Source: Eupransor demetentiae (GTDB lineage: Bacteria; Bacillota; Bacilli; Lactobacillales; Lactobacillaceae). From it: a DNA stretch of 64,000 nt. Shown piece by piece: positions 25,131-32,235 of this stretch. Position numbers and translations under genes: made by a program. Below the pieces are notes generated by a model, which ran no database searches, had not been told where the DNA came from, and was given only the letters and a program-made list of their open reading frames with translations. Within the stretch, counting starts at the first letter, position 1. Each line of letters starts with the position of its first letter. The stretch covers positions 620,001-684,000 of the forward strand of contig NZ_CAWVOH010000001.1 in assembly GCF_963930865.1 (NCBI RefSeq). The letters run 5' to 3'.

Positions 25131-26139
25131 GCTGGAAATCGACATTCCGGGCAAGCTCTTTTTGGCCGGTGAATATGCCGTGACCAAGGCCGGTAACCAA
25201 GCCTTGCTAGCGGCCGTGCAAAAGGGATTGAAGTTAAGTCTCATTCCCAAGGAAGGCGATCAATCACGAATTAAGTCAGGCAAACTTCCCGACTTAATCT
25301 TTGATTTTCAACAAGAAATCACGGTTGAGACCACATCGCCCTGGTCCTACGTCCATTCAGCTTTGAAAACTCTGCAAAGCTACATCGGACAAGGCAGCTA
25401 TCCTAGTTTTGATTTAAAAATTGAAAGTCAAATGGTGTCTCCACAGGGAAAACTTGGTTTGGGATCCTCGGCAGCCGTATCCGTTGCCATTATCAAAGCC
25501 CTTAACCAATTTTGGCAGCTGAAGCTACCCGTCCTTACCCAATATAAATTGGCTGCCATCGCCCACTACCGGATCCAAGGAAGTGGTTCTTTAGGTGACG
25601 TGGCCGCCATCACCTACGGTGGCATAATTCACTATCACAGCCCCGCTATTGCGGAACTGGAAGAAAAAAGGCTCTCCGTCCCAGATTTAATCCAAATGGA
25701 CTGGCCCGACTTGTCCATTAAACCCTTGCACTGGCCAGCTAACTGGCAGTTAATTTTAGCCGCCACCCATCAACCCGCTGACACCAAGACTGCCCTAGCC
25801 GGCCTCATCTTACCGGCTAGCTTCTATCAAAAGAGTAACCACTGCGTTGAGGCAGCAAGTCTTGCCTTTCAAAATCAGGACTACGACAAAGCCCGGCAGG
25901 CACTGACTGCCAATCAAGAACTACTAATTGCAGCTTTGCCCGCTCCATATCTGTCAGAACGCCTCGCTTCCTTCTGGGAGACAATTCAAGGCCAGCACTT
26001 GGCAGGCAAAGTTTCTGGTGCCGGTTTTGGTGATAATGGCTATTACCTTACGAGGAGCCAGGAAAAGGTTGATTCACAACTTAAGATATGCGGTTTGACC
26101 TGCACGCAACTCCCCATTGCTCCGGCAACAAATCTCTAG
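25123..26139 (+). CDS. Phosphomevalonate kinase
   Basis: Third GHMP kinase of the operon, converting phosphomevalonate to its diphosphate; 338 residues. IPGKLFLAGEYAV is motif 1, KLGLGSSAAVSVAIIKAL is the ATP loop, and KVSGAGFGDNGYYLT is motif 3 (the usual GGGDC becomes FGDNG). QGSGSLGDVAAITYGG is typical of this enzyme. The ATG at 25123 has CAGGA upstream and overlaps mvaD by eight bases. The order mvk-mvaD-pmk-fni is the standard lactobacillus mevalonate cluster. Confidence 0.94.
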   Translation: MNKLEIDIPGKLFLAGEYAVTKAGNQALLAAVQKGLKLSLIPKEGDQSRIKSGKLPDLIFDFQQEITVETTSPWSYVHSALKTLQSYIGQGSYPSFDLKIESQMVSPQGKLGLGSSAAVSVAIIKALNQFWQLKLPVLTQYKLAAIAHYRIQGSGSLGDVAAITYGGIIHYHSPAIAELEEKRLSVPDLIQMDWPDLSIKPLHWPANWQLILAATHQPADTKTALAGLILPASFYQKSNHCVEAASLAFQNQDYDKARQALTANQELLIAALPAPYLSERLASFWETIQGQHLAGKVSGAGFGDNGYYLTRSQEKVDSQLKICGLTCTQLPIAPATNL

Positions 26140-26147
26140 GAAAACTT

Positions 26148-27200
26148 ATGACCTCACAGCAATCACAGCGAAAAAAAGAACACCTTTCTTTAGCGACCAA
26201 GGCCTGGAAAGATCATACGAATCCTGAGATTGGGGCTCGTTTTGACCGGGTACGGTGGTTGCCCAATACGCTGCCAGAACTTGCGCTTGACCAAGTTGAT
26301 ACCAGCACCGAATTGGCTGGCATTAAGCAAAACTGGCCTTTTTACATCGAAGCAATGACGGGTGGCTCCGACATGAGTTTCAAGGTCAATCAACAATTAG
26401 CTCAGGTTGCTAAGAAAACTGATTTAGCCATGGCCGTCGGTTCTCAGTCCTTGGCCCTAAAGGATCCGTCTGTCGCTGATTCGTTTAAAATTGTCCGGAA
26501 AGAAAATCCGGACGGCATCTTGCTCGCCAATTTAGGTGCTGACCACCCCATTGAAAACGTGCGCGCTGCCGTTGATATGATTGAGGCCAATGCCATCGAA
26601 CTGCATGTCAATGTGGCCCAAGAACTCGCCATGGCTGAGGGCGATCGGGGATTTTACTGGCTAGATAATTTAGCGACGATTATTGCTAAAAGCCCCGTCC
26701 CCGTGATCATCAAAGAGGTTGGTTTTGGGATGTCAGTGGATTCGATTAAAAAAATTGCGCAGTTAGAACCAGCAGCCATTAATTTAGGTGGCGCAAACGG
26801 GACTAATTTTGCTCAAATTGAACAGAGCCGAGATCGTCAAGATGAAAATCCCCTCGACCTCTCCTTTTACGGGCTGTCAACAGTCGAAAGCTTGCTAGCT
26901 GCCCAAGTCGCTGATGTCCAGGTACCGGTCATTGCCACAGGCGGTCTAAAAAGCCCGCGTGATGTCGTAACGACCCTCATGTTGGGTGCACAGACTAGCT
27001 CTTCCGCCGGCTTCTTCCTCAGTCAAATCATGGCTGGTGGACCAGATCAATTAGAAGCCACAATCCGAGAATGGCAAGCTGCCCTACCCAAGCTCATGCT
27101 CCTGCTTGGCAAAAAGCGAGTAGCTGACCTGAAGAGCGCCCCTCACATCTTTGATTTGGAATTACAAAACTACATCCAACAAATTAAAAAAACGTCCTAA
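26148..27200 (+). CDS. fni: Type II isopentenyl-diphosphate isomerase (FMN-dependent)
   Basis: Interconverts isopentenyl and dimethylallyl diphosphates using reduced FMN. 350 residues, a TIM barrel. RKKEHLSLA opens the protein as in the family. EAMTGGS, MAVGSQSLALKDP and ANLGADHPI line the flavin site. HVNVAQELAMAEGDRGF contains the conserved Gln-Glu active-site pair, and NLGGANGTNFAQIE and ATGGLKSPRDV bind phosphate. The ATG at 26148 with TAGGA upstream starts nine bases after the previous stop. The stop codon forms the loop of the terminator. Confidence 0.95.
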   Translation: MTSQQSQRKKEHLSLATKAWKDHTNPEIGARFDRVRWLPNTLPELALDQVDTSTELAGIKQNWPFYIEAMTGGSDMSFKVNQQLAQVAKKTDLAMAVGSQSLALKDPSVADSFKIVRKENPDGILLANLGADHPIENVRAAVDMIEANAIELHVNVAQELAMAEGDRGFYWLDNLATIIAKSPVPVIIKEVGFGMSVDSIKKIAQLEPAAINLGGANGTNFAQIEQSRDRQDENPLDLSFYGLSTVESLLAAQVADVQVPVIATGGLKSPRDVVTTLMLGAQTSSSAGFFLSQIMAGGPDQLEATIREWQAALPKLMLLLGKKRVADLKSAPHIFDLELQNYIQQIKKTS

Positions 27201-27216
27201 GGACGTTTTTTTAATT
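27182..27216. terminator. Bidirectional terminator of fni and brnQ with the stop codon as loop
   Basis: A 16-bp perfect stem (AATTAAAAAAACGTCC and its complement) closed by a three-base loop, TAA at 27198-27200, which is the fni stop codon. The brnQ stop (27211-27213) lies in the opposite arm. Confidence 0.9.
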
Positions 27217-28578
27217 GGCTTTTTTATTATGATAACGCGACAAAATCAAACCAAGGGCAAAACCAATAATGGCGGGTAAGACCCAGCCAAAGCCAACACT
27301 AGCGCCAGGAAGTAGCTCTTGGTAAAGCCCGGGATGCAAGTGACCAGCTTGATCGAGATAGCCCACCAAATGCCCGATCGACTTGGCAAAGGGTGCCCGC
27401 ACCAAGCCGTCCAAGATTGCTGGAAAAAGCGTGAAGAACATGGTCGTTTGGTACAAAATCTTATCTCGTCCTAGCCAGGGCGCTAAGAGTCCCAAAATCG
27501 TCAGGACAATCGCCAAGGGATAAAGGAAAATCAAGAAGGGCATCGTCCAAGCAATAATGTTGTCCAAGCCAAGATTGGCAACCAAAAAGGCCAAGATCAC
27601 GGTGAAGGCTAACCAAACCTTATAAGAGACTTTTGGAAAAATCTTGTGAAAATCCTGAGCGAAAGAGGAAGTCAAGCCCATGGCCGAAGTGAAGACGGCT
27701 AGAAAAGCCGTCACCGCCAGAAAGGCCTGGCCAAAACTGCCCAAATAATAAGTCACAATTTGGGTCAAGCCCTGTGCCCCGTTATCCGATACAGTCAACT
27801 TTCCAAGCGAAGTAGCGCCTAAAAGAATCAAGCCTAAGTAAAAGAGCGCTAAGCCTAGCATGGCAAAAGTCCCGGTTTTAGCAATAATCTTTCCGGTTGT
27901 TTGACTGCCATGAAAACCCATGGCATTGATTGCTTGCACAATTGAAATCCCAAAGATTAGGGAAGAAAAAATATCAACGGTGTTGTAACCCTCCAAAAAG
28001 GCCGCAGTAAAGGCATGTCTTTGGTACTCTGCCGAGGCCACATGCTCCAGGCTACCCATTGGATGCAAAATTCCCAGTATGAAGATAAAGGCCAACAGGA
28101 CGATAAAAATCGGGTTCAAATACTTACCGATGATGACCGTCAGCGATTGTTTTTGCACGCCGACCCAGTAGAGCAAGCCAAAGTAGAGGACGAAAAAAAC
28201 GACTTGGCTAACGCCTTGAATGCCCTGCGGTAACCAGTTAGCAAAGGAAAGCGAGTAGACAATTGAGGCTGCACGAGGCGTGGCCACCAGCGGGCCCATC
28301 GTGACGTGAACGGCAATCAAAAAGAAGATGGCCAATCCCCCACCAAGGGGCTTAACCAAGTCAAAAATACTTTCAGACTTCGAGGTTGAAAAGGCAATCA
28401 AGGCCAGCAAAGGCACCATAGTGGCTGAAAGTACAAAGCCAATCGTGGCCGGTAGCCAGTGGCCAGCTGCAAGTTGTCCGAGATGAACGGGAAAGATTAA
28501 GTTTCCGGCACCAAAAAACATACCGAAAATCAAAGATACTAAAAGTAAGGTCTGTTTCCAGCTTAACTTTTTGGTCAT
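27211..28578 (-). CDS. brnQ: Branched-chain amino acid:cation symporter BrnQ
   Basis: Imports Leu, Ile and Val with Na+ or H+ (LIVCS family). The 455-residue product has about 12 membrane helices. The opening LIFGMFFGAGNLIFP is the family signature of the first helix, and a repeat-related TSSFAQDFHKIFPK loop follows helix 8. The ATG has AGGAG nearby. It is a single gene, divergent from the papain-like hydrolase, and ends in the shared terminator with fni. No T-box or other leader is seen in the 146-base upstream gap. Confidence 0.93.
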   Translation of the reverse strand: MTKKLSWKQTLLLVSLIFGMFFGAGNLIFPVHLGQLAAGHWLPATIGFVLSATMVPLLALIAFSTSKSESIFDLVKPLGGGLAIFFLIAVHVTMGPLVATPRAASIVYSLSFANWLPQGIQGVSQVVFFVLYFGLLYWVGVQKQSLTVIIGKYLNPIFIVLLAFIFILGILHPMGSLEHVASAEYQRHAFTAAFLEGYNTVDIFSSLIFGISIVQAINAMGFHGSQTTGKIIAKTGTFAMLGLALFYLGLILLGATSLGKLTVSDNGAQGLTQIVTYYLGSFGQAFLAVTAFLAVFTSAMGLTSSFAQDFHKIFPKVSYKVWLAFTVILAFLVANLGLDNIIAWTMPFLIFLYPLAIVLTILGLLAPWLGRDKILYQTTMFFTLFPAILDGLVRAPFAKSIGHLVGYLDQAGHLHPGLYQELLPGASVGFGWVLPAIIGFALGLILSRYHNKKAN

Positions 28579-28724
28579 GAGGGCTCCTAAAGCTTATAAT
28601 TACATCCTTAAAAGTGGTCAAAGATGCTAAAATGAAAAGAAAATCACTTAAACATTCTAGCGGAAATACCAGGCTTTGAAAAGGAAAAATTAAAAAGCGG
28701 GCCAGCTAGATTCGAGGGAGAAAG

Positions 28725-29273
28725 ATGTCATTTCAGAATGCAGACCTTATTTTTCTGGGCACGGGTCAGGGTGAACTGGACCAAAGTATCGTCGAGAGTA
28801 CAGCAGGAAGCAAAAAGTTAAATTACAGTCACGTTGCCATCGTCAAAGTGGACGCGGACGGCCAAGTAACCATCATTGAGGCCAGCCCCAAGGGTGGCGT
28901 TCAAGCAACTGACTGGGAAAATTATCGCCAAAATCGTCAAGAAGCAATTTCCCTCTACCGCTTTAAAGAGCCCGTTGCGCGACCCGAGGCAGTGATTGCT
29001 AAAGCCGAAGCAAAACTGGGCAAACCCTATAACAAGTCATTCTATCCGGATGATCCCGGTTATTACTGCTCAGAGTTGGTATTGGAGGCTTTTGCAGGTC
29101 AAAAAGATTTCAAGACCATCCCCATGCGATTTGGTCCTAGGGGCACTGTTTTGCCCAGCTGGCAGACCTACTTTGATAAATTAGGCAAGTCCGTTCCAAA
29201 CGGTGTCGCCGGTTCTAATCCCAATAACCTAATTGAACAGGGCTTGTTAGAGTTTGTCGAACAAGTCCAATAA
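28725..29273 (+). CDS. YiiX/YebB-like permuted papain-fold hydrolase
   Basis: Member of the circularly permuted NlpC/P60 group (DUF830-like). In the 182-residue product, His36 (YSHVAIV) comes before Cys115 (YYCSELVLEAF), the permuted order of catalytic residues. EASPKGG (about 53-58) is the characteristic strand after the His. There is no signal peptide, so it acts in the cytoplasm, perhaps on an amide or thioester; the substrate is unknown. GGGAG precedes the ATG. Single gene with its own terminator. Confidence 0.8.
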   Translation: MSFQNADLIFLGTGQGELDQSIVESTAGSKKLNYSHVAIVKVDADGQVTIIEASPKGGVQATDWENYRQNRQEAISLYRFKEPVARPEAVIAKAEAKLGKPYNKSFYPDDPGYYCSELVLEAFAGQKDFKTIPMRFGPRGTVLPSWQTYFDKLGKSVPNGVAGSNPNNLIEQGLLEFVEQVQ

Positions 29274-29297
29274 AAAAACGCCTAAACGGCGTTTTTT
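29269..29297. terminator. Terminator after the papain-fold hydrolase gene
   Basis: Stem AAAAAACGCC / GGCGTTTTTT with loop TAAAC and a T run on each strand. It lies between convergent genes ending at 29273 and 29302 and so serves both. Confidence 0.85.
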
Positions 29298-29301
29298 TAT
29301 T

Positions 29302-30294
29302 TTAGTCTTTGACAATGTGATCGATTTGCTTCAATTCTTCGTCAGTAAAGTCTTGGTGTTCAACATACTTCAAGTTGTCCACCAAATGATCAGCATTGCT
29401 TGAGCCAACCACGACAGAGGCAACACGCTGATCTTGCAAGAGCCAAGCCAGTGACATTTGAGTCAAAGTTTGACCACGGTCATCGGCCATCTTCTTCAAG
29501 GCGTTCAACTTTTCAACGACCTTAGCCGTTCCGTCCTTAAAGATGAACTGGTTGGTCTTGTGGGCTGGGAAGTCTTCCGGAATACCGTTCAGGTAACGGT
29601 CCGTCAACAAACCTTCGGCCAAGGGACCGTAAGCGAAGAGACCAGCGTGGTGCTTGTCCAAGATGTCAAGCATGCCCGAATCCTTTACGCCAGGATTCAA
29701 CATGTTATAAGAAACCTGGTTTCCAATAAAGGGGGTGCCCAATTCATCAAAGATTTTAGCAATCGCTTCGGTTTGTTCAGCAGTGTAGTTTGAAACCCCG
29801 ATATAAAGTGCTTTTCCTTGCTTAACCATCAAGTCCAAAGCACGAGCCGTTTCTTCCAAACGGGTGTTAGGATCCCAACGGTGAGCGTAAAAAATATCAA
29901 CGTAATCAAGTCCCATGCGCTCCAAGGACAAATCCAAGGCGTTCATCAAGGTCTTCTTACCAGAAAACTGACCCAAAGGTCCTGGCCACATGTGGTAACC
30001 GGCCTTGGTCGTGATGACCAATTCATTACGGTAAGGCTTCAAGTCACGACGATAGACTTGACCAAAGGTTTCTTCGGCAGTGCCGTTGCTTGGGCCGTAA
30101 TTCGAAGCATTATCAAAAGAGAAAATTCCTTCATCAAAAGCCTTCAACATCACCTTACGCGAGTTTTCCAAAGGCATTTGGTCACCCAAATTACGCCACA
30201 AACCAAAGGAAAGTGATGGCACAATTAAGCCAGAATCACTTACTCGGCGGTAAGGAAGCTTCTCGTAACGATTTTCATCTGCTGCATATACCAT
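29302..30294 (-). CDS. Aldo/keto reductase, YghZ/glyceraldehyde-3-phosphate reductase type
   Basis: NADPH-dependent reductase of the AKR superfamily, 330 residues. The catalytic tetrad is visible: Asp61 (FSFDNASNYG), Tyr66, Lys97 (VITTKAGYH) and His138 (FYAHRWD). The N-terminus LPYRRVSDSGLIVPSLSFGLW and the late VVVGSSNADHL cofactor site match the YghZ/AKR14 group, which reduces L-glyceraldehyde 3-phosphate or methylglyoxal. The ATG at 30292-30294 is chosen for its GGAGG site seven bases upstream. It follows the SGNH gene directly, so the two are likely co-transcribed behind prs. Confidence 0.9.
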   Translation of the reverse strand: MVYAADENRYEKLPYRRVSDSGLIVPSLSFGLWRNLGDQMPLENSRKVMLKAFDEGIFSFDNASNYGPSNGTAEETFGQVYRRDLKPYRNELVITTKAGYHMWPGPLGQFSGKKTLMNALDLSLERMGLDYVDIFYAHRWDPNTRLEETARALDLMVKQGKALYIGVSNYTAEQTEAIAKIFDELGTPFIGNQVSYNMLNPGVKDSGMLDILDKHHAGLFAYGPLAEGLLTDRYLNGIPEDFPAHKTNQFIFKDGTAKVVEKLNALKKMADDRGQTLTQMSLAWLLQDQRVASVVVGSSNADHLVDNLKYVEHQDFTDEELKQIDHIVKD

Positions 30295-30296
30295 GT

Positions 30297-31196
30297 TCAA
30301 TCCTCCAAATATTCAATAATCTTTGCTGCAATGGCTTGGTGTTCACTGACGTTAGGATGGCGGCCCTCAGGCATGATGCCCCACTCGCTGCTGTCTAATA
30401 TTTCAAAGCAGTCAAAGCGGGCGACTTCTTCTTTGAAAACATCCACGAAAGCACCATTCAAGGGCGTAACCAACACCATTCGGGCTTGGTGGAAACGCTT
30501 AATCAGTTCGAGCAAGTAAACCCGCAGACCAAACGCAAATTCCTGACGACTAGCCCCATAATTGGCATCATTAAGGCCGTAATTGACGATTACCAAATCC
30601 GTTTGAGGACGAGGTCGCATCAAGTCCGGTCCAACCTGCCAGAGAGCTTGAATGGCGGTCGGCTCCTGGAAAGGTGCACGCACCGTCAGTCCTGTCCCAC
30701 CATAAGCAATCCGAGCCAAGGGACGTTGAAAATGCTTGGCAACTATGGCAGGAAATGACAAGTCCGGACGGTGCTGCCGTCCTTCCATCAATTCGCCGGC
30801 TGTAATCGAATCCCCCACGAAAGTCCAGTAGGCACCATCCAAAATTGGCGCAGTGACTTCGGTATCAGTCGAAAAATCTGTAAGAACCACACCCTGGCGC
30901 CAAAAATCAACCTGCCCCGTTGCCCACTGCTGCAAGATTAATTGCTGATCATGGTCACCTGCTGGTAATTTAACCGTTAAATCATGCCCTTCAAGGCCTA
31001 AATCAGCAACTTTTTTCCCATCCATGTACCAAGCAAAAGAAAGATCAGGATGTTCTTCTAAAAAGGAAAAATGAACCTGACCTGCCCCGCTGCTTTCAAA
31101 GTGTAAACGGGCACCATACTGGCTCGTAATGTAGCCATCGTCAGTCAGCCCCCATTCGGGCGAGACAATCGCTTTTAATTCTTCCATCGCTGTCAT
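30297..31196 (-). CDS. SGNH/GDSL-family hydrolase
   Basis: Putative esterase or lipase-like hydrolase, 299 residues. The N-terminal part (about 1-120) is a beta-rich accessory domain as in carbohydrate esterases. The SGNH core begins at WTFVGDSITAGEL with nucleophile Ser130. GGTGL gives the oxyanion Gly, GLNDANYG the Asn, and EGRHPN the catalytic His, with Glu in place of the usual Asp three residues before it. There is no signal peptide, so an intracellular deacetylase role is possible. Its ATG shares one base with the prs stop (TAATG), so translation is coupled to prs. Confidence 0.85.
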   Translation of the reverse strand: MTAMEELKAIVSPEWGLTDDGYITSQYGARLHFESSGAGQVHFSFLEEHPDLSFAWYMDGKKVADLGLEGHDLTVKLPAGDHDQQLILQQWATGQVDFWRQGVVLTDFSTDTEVTAPILDGAYWTFVGDSITAGELMEGRQHRPDLSFPAIVAKHFQRPLARIAYGGTGLTVRAPFQEPTAIQALWQVGPDLMRPRPQTDLVIVNYGLNDANYGASRQEFAFGLRVYLLELIKRFHQARMVLVTPLNGAFVDVFKEEVARFDCFEILDSSEWGIMPEGRHPNVSEHQAIAAKIIEYLED

Positions 31197-32173
31197 TATT
31201 TTAGCGCTTCCGGATTATCTGGACTAAGCAAAACCTTAGCCATGCTCTTTTGATCAATAACTTGACGCAAGGCATCGGCAAAGGTTGAACCAACTGAGAG
31301 TTCAACCAATTTGTCAAAATGCTTTTCGGCAGGTACTTCAATGGTGTTGGTGACAATGACCTTGTCTGCCGGACTATTTTGCAAATCTTCGACGGCATTG
31401 TCGGACAAAACGGCGTGGGTCGCCATCAATTCAACCTTTTTGGCACCAGCGGCGGCAACCGCTTCGGCCGCGTCGACCATGGTCCGACCAGTATCAATCA
31501 TGTCATCCAAGACGATGGCAAACTTGCCCTTCACGTCCCCAGTAATTTGGTAAGGTTCGCCGTGCAAAACCAAGTCCGTCCGGTGGTCAACAAGGGCCCA
31601 CTGCGCATCCAAAACTTTGGCAAAACGCTGAACCATCTTTAGACTGTTGGGATTGGGGGCTACGACCACGACGTCATCACCGGTAATCCCACGTTCATAG
31701 TAGTAATGAGTCTGAACGGGCATCGCGAGCAAGTGGTCAACTGGAATATCAAAGAAACCTTGGACCTGACTAGTATGAAGGTCCATGGTCATGGTGCGCT
31801 TAACACCTTGACTTTCCAGCATGTCGGCAATCAAGCGGGCCACGATTGGTTCACGAGAACGCGCCTTGCGGTCCGAACGGGCGTAACCAAAGTAAGGCAT
31901 GATGACGTTAATTGACTTGGCTGAAGTACGCCGGGCCGCATCGATAAAAATCATCAACTTGACGAAGTTATCGTTAACGGGATCCGAAATACTTTGAATC
32001 ACGTAAACATCAATTCCACGGACGGAATCGGCAATACGTTCATAAATTTCGTTGTCAGCGAAGCGCTGTTCTTCGATGGTACCCAGCGGTACGTTTAATT
32101 TTTCAGAAATTTCCCCGGCTAATTGACGGTTCGAACCTAGATCAAAAAGTCGGAATTCAGGATTACTAGTCAT
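31196..32173 (-). CDS. prs: Ribose-phosphate pyrophosphokinase
   Basis: Makes PRPP from ribose 5-phosphate and ATP for nucleotide, His and Trp synthesis. 325 residues. FADNEIYERI and the divalent-metal/ribose segment DLHTSQVQGFFDIPVDH are conserved. The PRPP-binding loop is IVLDDMIDTGRTMVDAA, and YFGYARSDRKARSREPI is the flexible ATP loop. The ATG at 32171-32173 has GGAG upstream; the longer frame from 32194 overlaps it and is rejected. It heads an operon with the SGNH hydrolase and aldo/keto reductase. Confidence 0.95.
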   Translation of the reverse strand: MTSNPEFRLFDLGSNRQLAGEISEKLNVPLGTIEEQRFADNEIYERIADSVRGIDVYVIQSISDPVNDNFVKLMIFIDAARRTSAKSINVIMPYFGYARSDRKARSREPIVARLIADMLESQGVKRTMTMDLHTSQVQGFFDIPVDHLLAMPVQTHYYYERGITGDDVVVVAPNPNSLKMVQRFAKVLDAQWALVDHRTDLVLHGEPYQITGDVKGKFAIVLDDMIDTGRTMVDAAEAVAAAGAKKVELMATHAVLSDNAVEDLQNSPADKVIVTNTIEVPAEKHFDKLVELSVGSTFADALRQVIDQKSMAKVLLSPDNPEALK

Positions 32174-32215
32174 TTCTACTCCATATATCAGCAAAGGGCA
32201 TCATTAGCTTCTTTT

Positions 32216-32224
32216 ATTATAACA
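32216..32224 (-). promoter_or_regulatory. Extended -10 promoter of prs
   Basis: Minus-strand TGTTATAAT, an extended -10 element, about 45 bases before the prs start codon. Confidence 0.55.
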
Positions 32225-32235
32225 ATTACAGGCCT

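Noticed and set aside
28579..28724. T-box or other riboswitch ahead of brnQ
   Set aside because: Only 146 bases between divergent genes and no T-box core or terminator pair was found.
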